In this document: positions 62,219-64,000 of the stretch, piece by piece
Layout: each line of letters opens with the position of its first letter
Position numbering within the stretch: position 1 is the first letter of the stretch
NCBI RefSeq assembly: GCF_009806555.1
Contig: NZ_VUOK01000003.1
Coordinates: forward strand, 310,001 to 374,000
Origin: Methylobacterium sp. 2A
Lineage (GTDB): Bacteria; Pseudomonadota; Alphaproteobacteria; Rhizobiales; Beijerinckiaceae
Reading direction: 5' to 3'
DNA: 64,000 nt
Notes under the pieces: model-generated
Databases searched by the model: none
What the model saw: only the letters and a program-made list of their open reading frames with translations
Told to the model about the DNA's origin: nothing
Program-made: the position numbers and the translations under genes

Positions 62219-62680
62219 GTGACGCTGCCGTTACGTATCTCCACCCCGTCGCCGAATGGACGTCACGAGGATGGCGAGGGGTCGTGCTATTGCGACCTCG
62301 TCGAGATCAACGATTGGGGCGCATTCGAGATCGTCGAGGCGCTTTCCGGAGAGTTGGCGACGCTTCTGCGACAGAAATCCACGAGCGCCTATCTGGTCCG
62401 CACGCATGGCGACATGGAGGTCGGTCCGCCCTTCTGCCATCCCGACGCTGACGATGAGCCGATGTACTGCGCGGTGGACCATCTCGGGAGAATCGAGCGC
62501 GATCCCGCGGCGAACGAGGCGCTGTGGCGTTGCGCGAACGCCGCCGTGGAACTTCCCGGGGGGGCACCGGCTCGCCGAGCCCGCCAGAGATCGAGTAACG
62601 GACTCGGCGGCGCGCGCGCTCGCGCACGATCGATCCCCCGTTCTCGACGCCGTGGCGGAAAGTGCGGACGGCCTTCGAAC
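62219..62680 (+). CDS. hypothetical protein, probably frameshifted at a G7 run
   Basis: The first 115 codons from GTG 62219 (GAGGAG seven bases upstream) look like protein: VTLPLRISTPSPNGRHEDGE, YCDLVEINDWGAFEIVEALS, MYCAVDHLGRIERDPAANE, LWRCANAAVELPGG. After the seven G at 62558-62564 the frame becomes low-complexity, while another frame continues sensibly (HRLAEPARDRVTDSAARALA). One base gained or lost in the run would explain this. The end given is approximate. Family unknown. Confidence 0.4.
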
Positions 62681-62993
62681 GCCCGGCCGAACGAGATCGC
62701 GGGCCCGCCGTCGTTCGGGACCATGGCGGACGGCACGACCGAGGGGCGGCGAAACGCTGCCGCTGCGTGTGGGCCCCACGCCGCTGTCGCCGTCGAGACC
62801 GGGGTATCCGTCGCCGTCCAGGCGTCGTCGTGGGTCCAAGCCGGATCGGCCGGTCGGCCACGGATGCCACGCCGCGAGCCACGCCAGACATCGACGTTTC
62901 GTCAACCAATGGATCGACTACCCGACCCCGCTCAGGCGTCCGTTAAGCCGGGCCGCCGCATCGTGCCGAAGGAAGGATGTCCGGGAGGCGAAC

Positions 62994-63815
62994 ATGCAGA
63001 TGGAGTCGGTCGGGGGCGGGGTTGTCATGGATCCCAGGCCTGGGACCCTGCCGCATTTCGACCTGTTCGCGCGAACGCTCGGTGACATCGACTCGCCGGA
63101 AACGATGGCGTGGTGGTCGGATCCCGATTGGAGGGGGCACGTCGCCCTCGCGGTGATCACGGAGCGTGGGAGCGCACGCATCGCCTCCTCCAGTGTGATC
63201 CTGGGCGGGGGCAGGCAGGCGGCGCCGACCGCGGGCTCCGGCGATGCCGGAGATAGGCGCGCCTTCCTGAGACGCGAGGTCGAACGTCAGCGCTCGGCGT
63301 CGAGATCCGCGATAGACCGTGCCCTGGCGGGATTGGCATTCCGCCCCGACGGGGCGACGTTCCACGTGACGAGTGCTTTTGCACTGCGTACGGTGAAGGC
63401 GCATCTCGACGTCGGAAGCGGATGGGCGGGCGGCACAGTTCGTCTGGGGCGGGAGACAGCCCTTCGGGCGGGTGGCGGGGCAGCCTCGCGCAGCGTGCCG
63501 GGGGTGGGGGATGGCCACGCATGCGGCGCGAGGGCGGTCGACGCGCTCGCCGACGATCTCGCCACTTGGCTCGAACGCCAGTACTTCCACGACGACTGGA
63601 ACCCCGACGATACAAGTCAGGCGGCACTGTCCCACGCCCTGGCTGTCATGGTCGCCGCTCACAACGGCGAGATCAGCGACTCCTTGGCGATCGGCCGTGC
63701 CGGAAGCCTCCCGGCGCCAAGGTCGTCGGCGGGAGGGGAGACCGGGGCTCAATCGCGGCTGTCCGATCACCACGCAACCGGCCGTGCGGTCACGCCGCTC
63801 GAACCCCTGGCATAG
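62994..63815 (+). CDS. hypothetical protein
   Basis: 273 residues from ATG 62994 with GGGAGG upstream. Mixed alpha/beta: HFDLFARTLGDIDSPETMAW, VALAVITERGSARIASSSVI, FHVTSAFALRTVKAHLDVGS, then a helical tail with WLERQYFHDDWNPDDTSQ. No motif recognised. It follows the frameshifted gene on the same strand and may share its transcript. Confidence 0.5.
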   Translation: MQMESVGGGVVMDPRPGTLPHFDLFARTLGDIDSPETMAWWSDPDWRGHVALAVITERGSARIASSSVILGGGRQAAPTAGSGDAGDRRAFLRREVERQRSASRSAIDRALAGLAFRPDGATFHVTSAFALRTVKAHLDVGSGWAGGTVRLGRETALRAGGGAASRSVPGVGDGHACGARAVDALADDLATWLERQYFHDDWNPDDTSQAALSHALAVMVAAHNGEISDSLAIGRAGSLPAPRSSAGGETGAQSRLSDHHATGRAVTPLEPLA

Positions 63816-64000
63816 GCTCGACGCCCCCCCCAGATAGTGCGACTCACGATCGTCGGGCCGACCGGGCCTCCGAGCCCGCGTCGGTCCAGGGTAGCCGTGG
63901 GGCCGTCAGCCACCCCGCGAATGTCGCGATGCGCGGCGCTCGCGGCGTTTCGGACGCTTTCGGGCGTGCTGTCGCGGAGCAGGTCGCCGCAGCCGCCGAG

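Noticed and set aside
1..64000. CRISPR arrays, tRNA and rRNA genes
   Set aside because: No regularly spaced repeats, cloverleaf-like sequence or rRNA signatures were noticed by eye on either strand; a dedicated scan (tRNAscan-SE, CRISPR finder) was not possible.

Overview
The window reads as accessory DNA from a very GC-rich alphaproteobacterium, most likely Methylobacterium or a close relative. That is an inference from base composition, codon use and the gene mix (KfrA-like plasmid protein, GGDEF/EAL proteins, DedA/phospholipase D group, PepSY protein, many small soil-bacterium hypotheticals). There is no rRNA, no tRNA and no ribosomal or core biosynthetic operon that I could see. Together with two TniQ-type proteins, frameshifted regulator and transporter genes and insertion-sequence debris, this suggests a megaplasmid or a genomic island.

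Layout. 1-3.9 kb: small genes, a HEPN-like protein, a KfrA-like protein and two overlapping metallophosphoesterases. 4.0-11.4 kb: a tightly packed run of sigma-factor-like protein, unknown 210-aa protein, a giant ImmA/IrrE-UvrD helicase-Cas4/RecB-like fusion, then a bacterial ubiquitin-like operon (Ubl-E2 fusion, JAMM-E1 fusion, DUF6527-type zinc protein). 11.5-12.5 kb: a convergent Lit-like (peptidase U49) metallopeptidase. 13.0-15.2 kb: an isolated N-terminal fragment of an AAA/FtsH-like protease, coupled by a stop/start overlap to an N-terminally short TniQ-like protein. 15.2-21 kb: signalling genes (PAS, broken LysR, GGDEF-EAL). 21.2-26.6 kb: double HNH-like protein, TniQ, HEPN-like protein, CsoR-like repressor lacking its cysteine. 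27-29.3 kb: Mrr-type nuclease-STAND NTPase. 29.4-33.5 kb: broken cation-diffusion transporter with an intact divergent MerR regulator, a diguanylate cyclase and small genes.

34.2-44.2 kb is the most unusual block. All genes are on the + strand and several overlap: a degenerate ParA-like protein, a metallophosphoesterase, a Lon-like AAA ATPase, a metallophosphoesterase paralogue that has lost its metal ligands, a small unknown, a soluble FtsH-like AAA-M41 protease, a second degenerate ParA-like protein, a small unknown and a PolB-type 3'-5' exonuclease. 45.5-48 kb: a DprA-like protein followed by a HAD-phosphoribosyltransferase-zinc ribbon fusion. 50.6-54.3 kb: calcium/cation antiporter, DedA and phospholipase D, with somewhat different composition. 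54.3-58.2 kb: gene-poor, including an AT-rich stretch, a PepSY protein and a solitary FlgC-like protein. 58.3-61.6 kb: an unknown 136-aa protein and a 965-aa HD phosphohydrolase-phosphoribosyltransferase fusion. 62.2-63.8 kb: two unknown genes, one probably frameshifted.

How the genes may work together: at least six modules look like host-defence or conflict systems (ImmA-UvrD/Ubl block, Lit-like protease, HEPN proteins, nuclease-STAND, DprA-PRTase, HD-PRTase), so the window is best read as a defence or mobile-element island. The best candidates for undescribed biology are the phosphoesterase/pseudo-phosphoesterase/two-AAA block at 34-44 kb, the composite sigma-ImmA/UvrD-ubiquitin block at 4-11 kb with its hairpin-masked ribosome site, and the HD-PRTase pair. 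Family assignments are from reading motifs by eye; no search was run.
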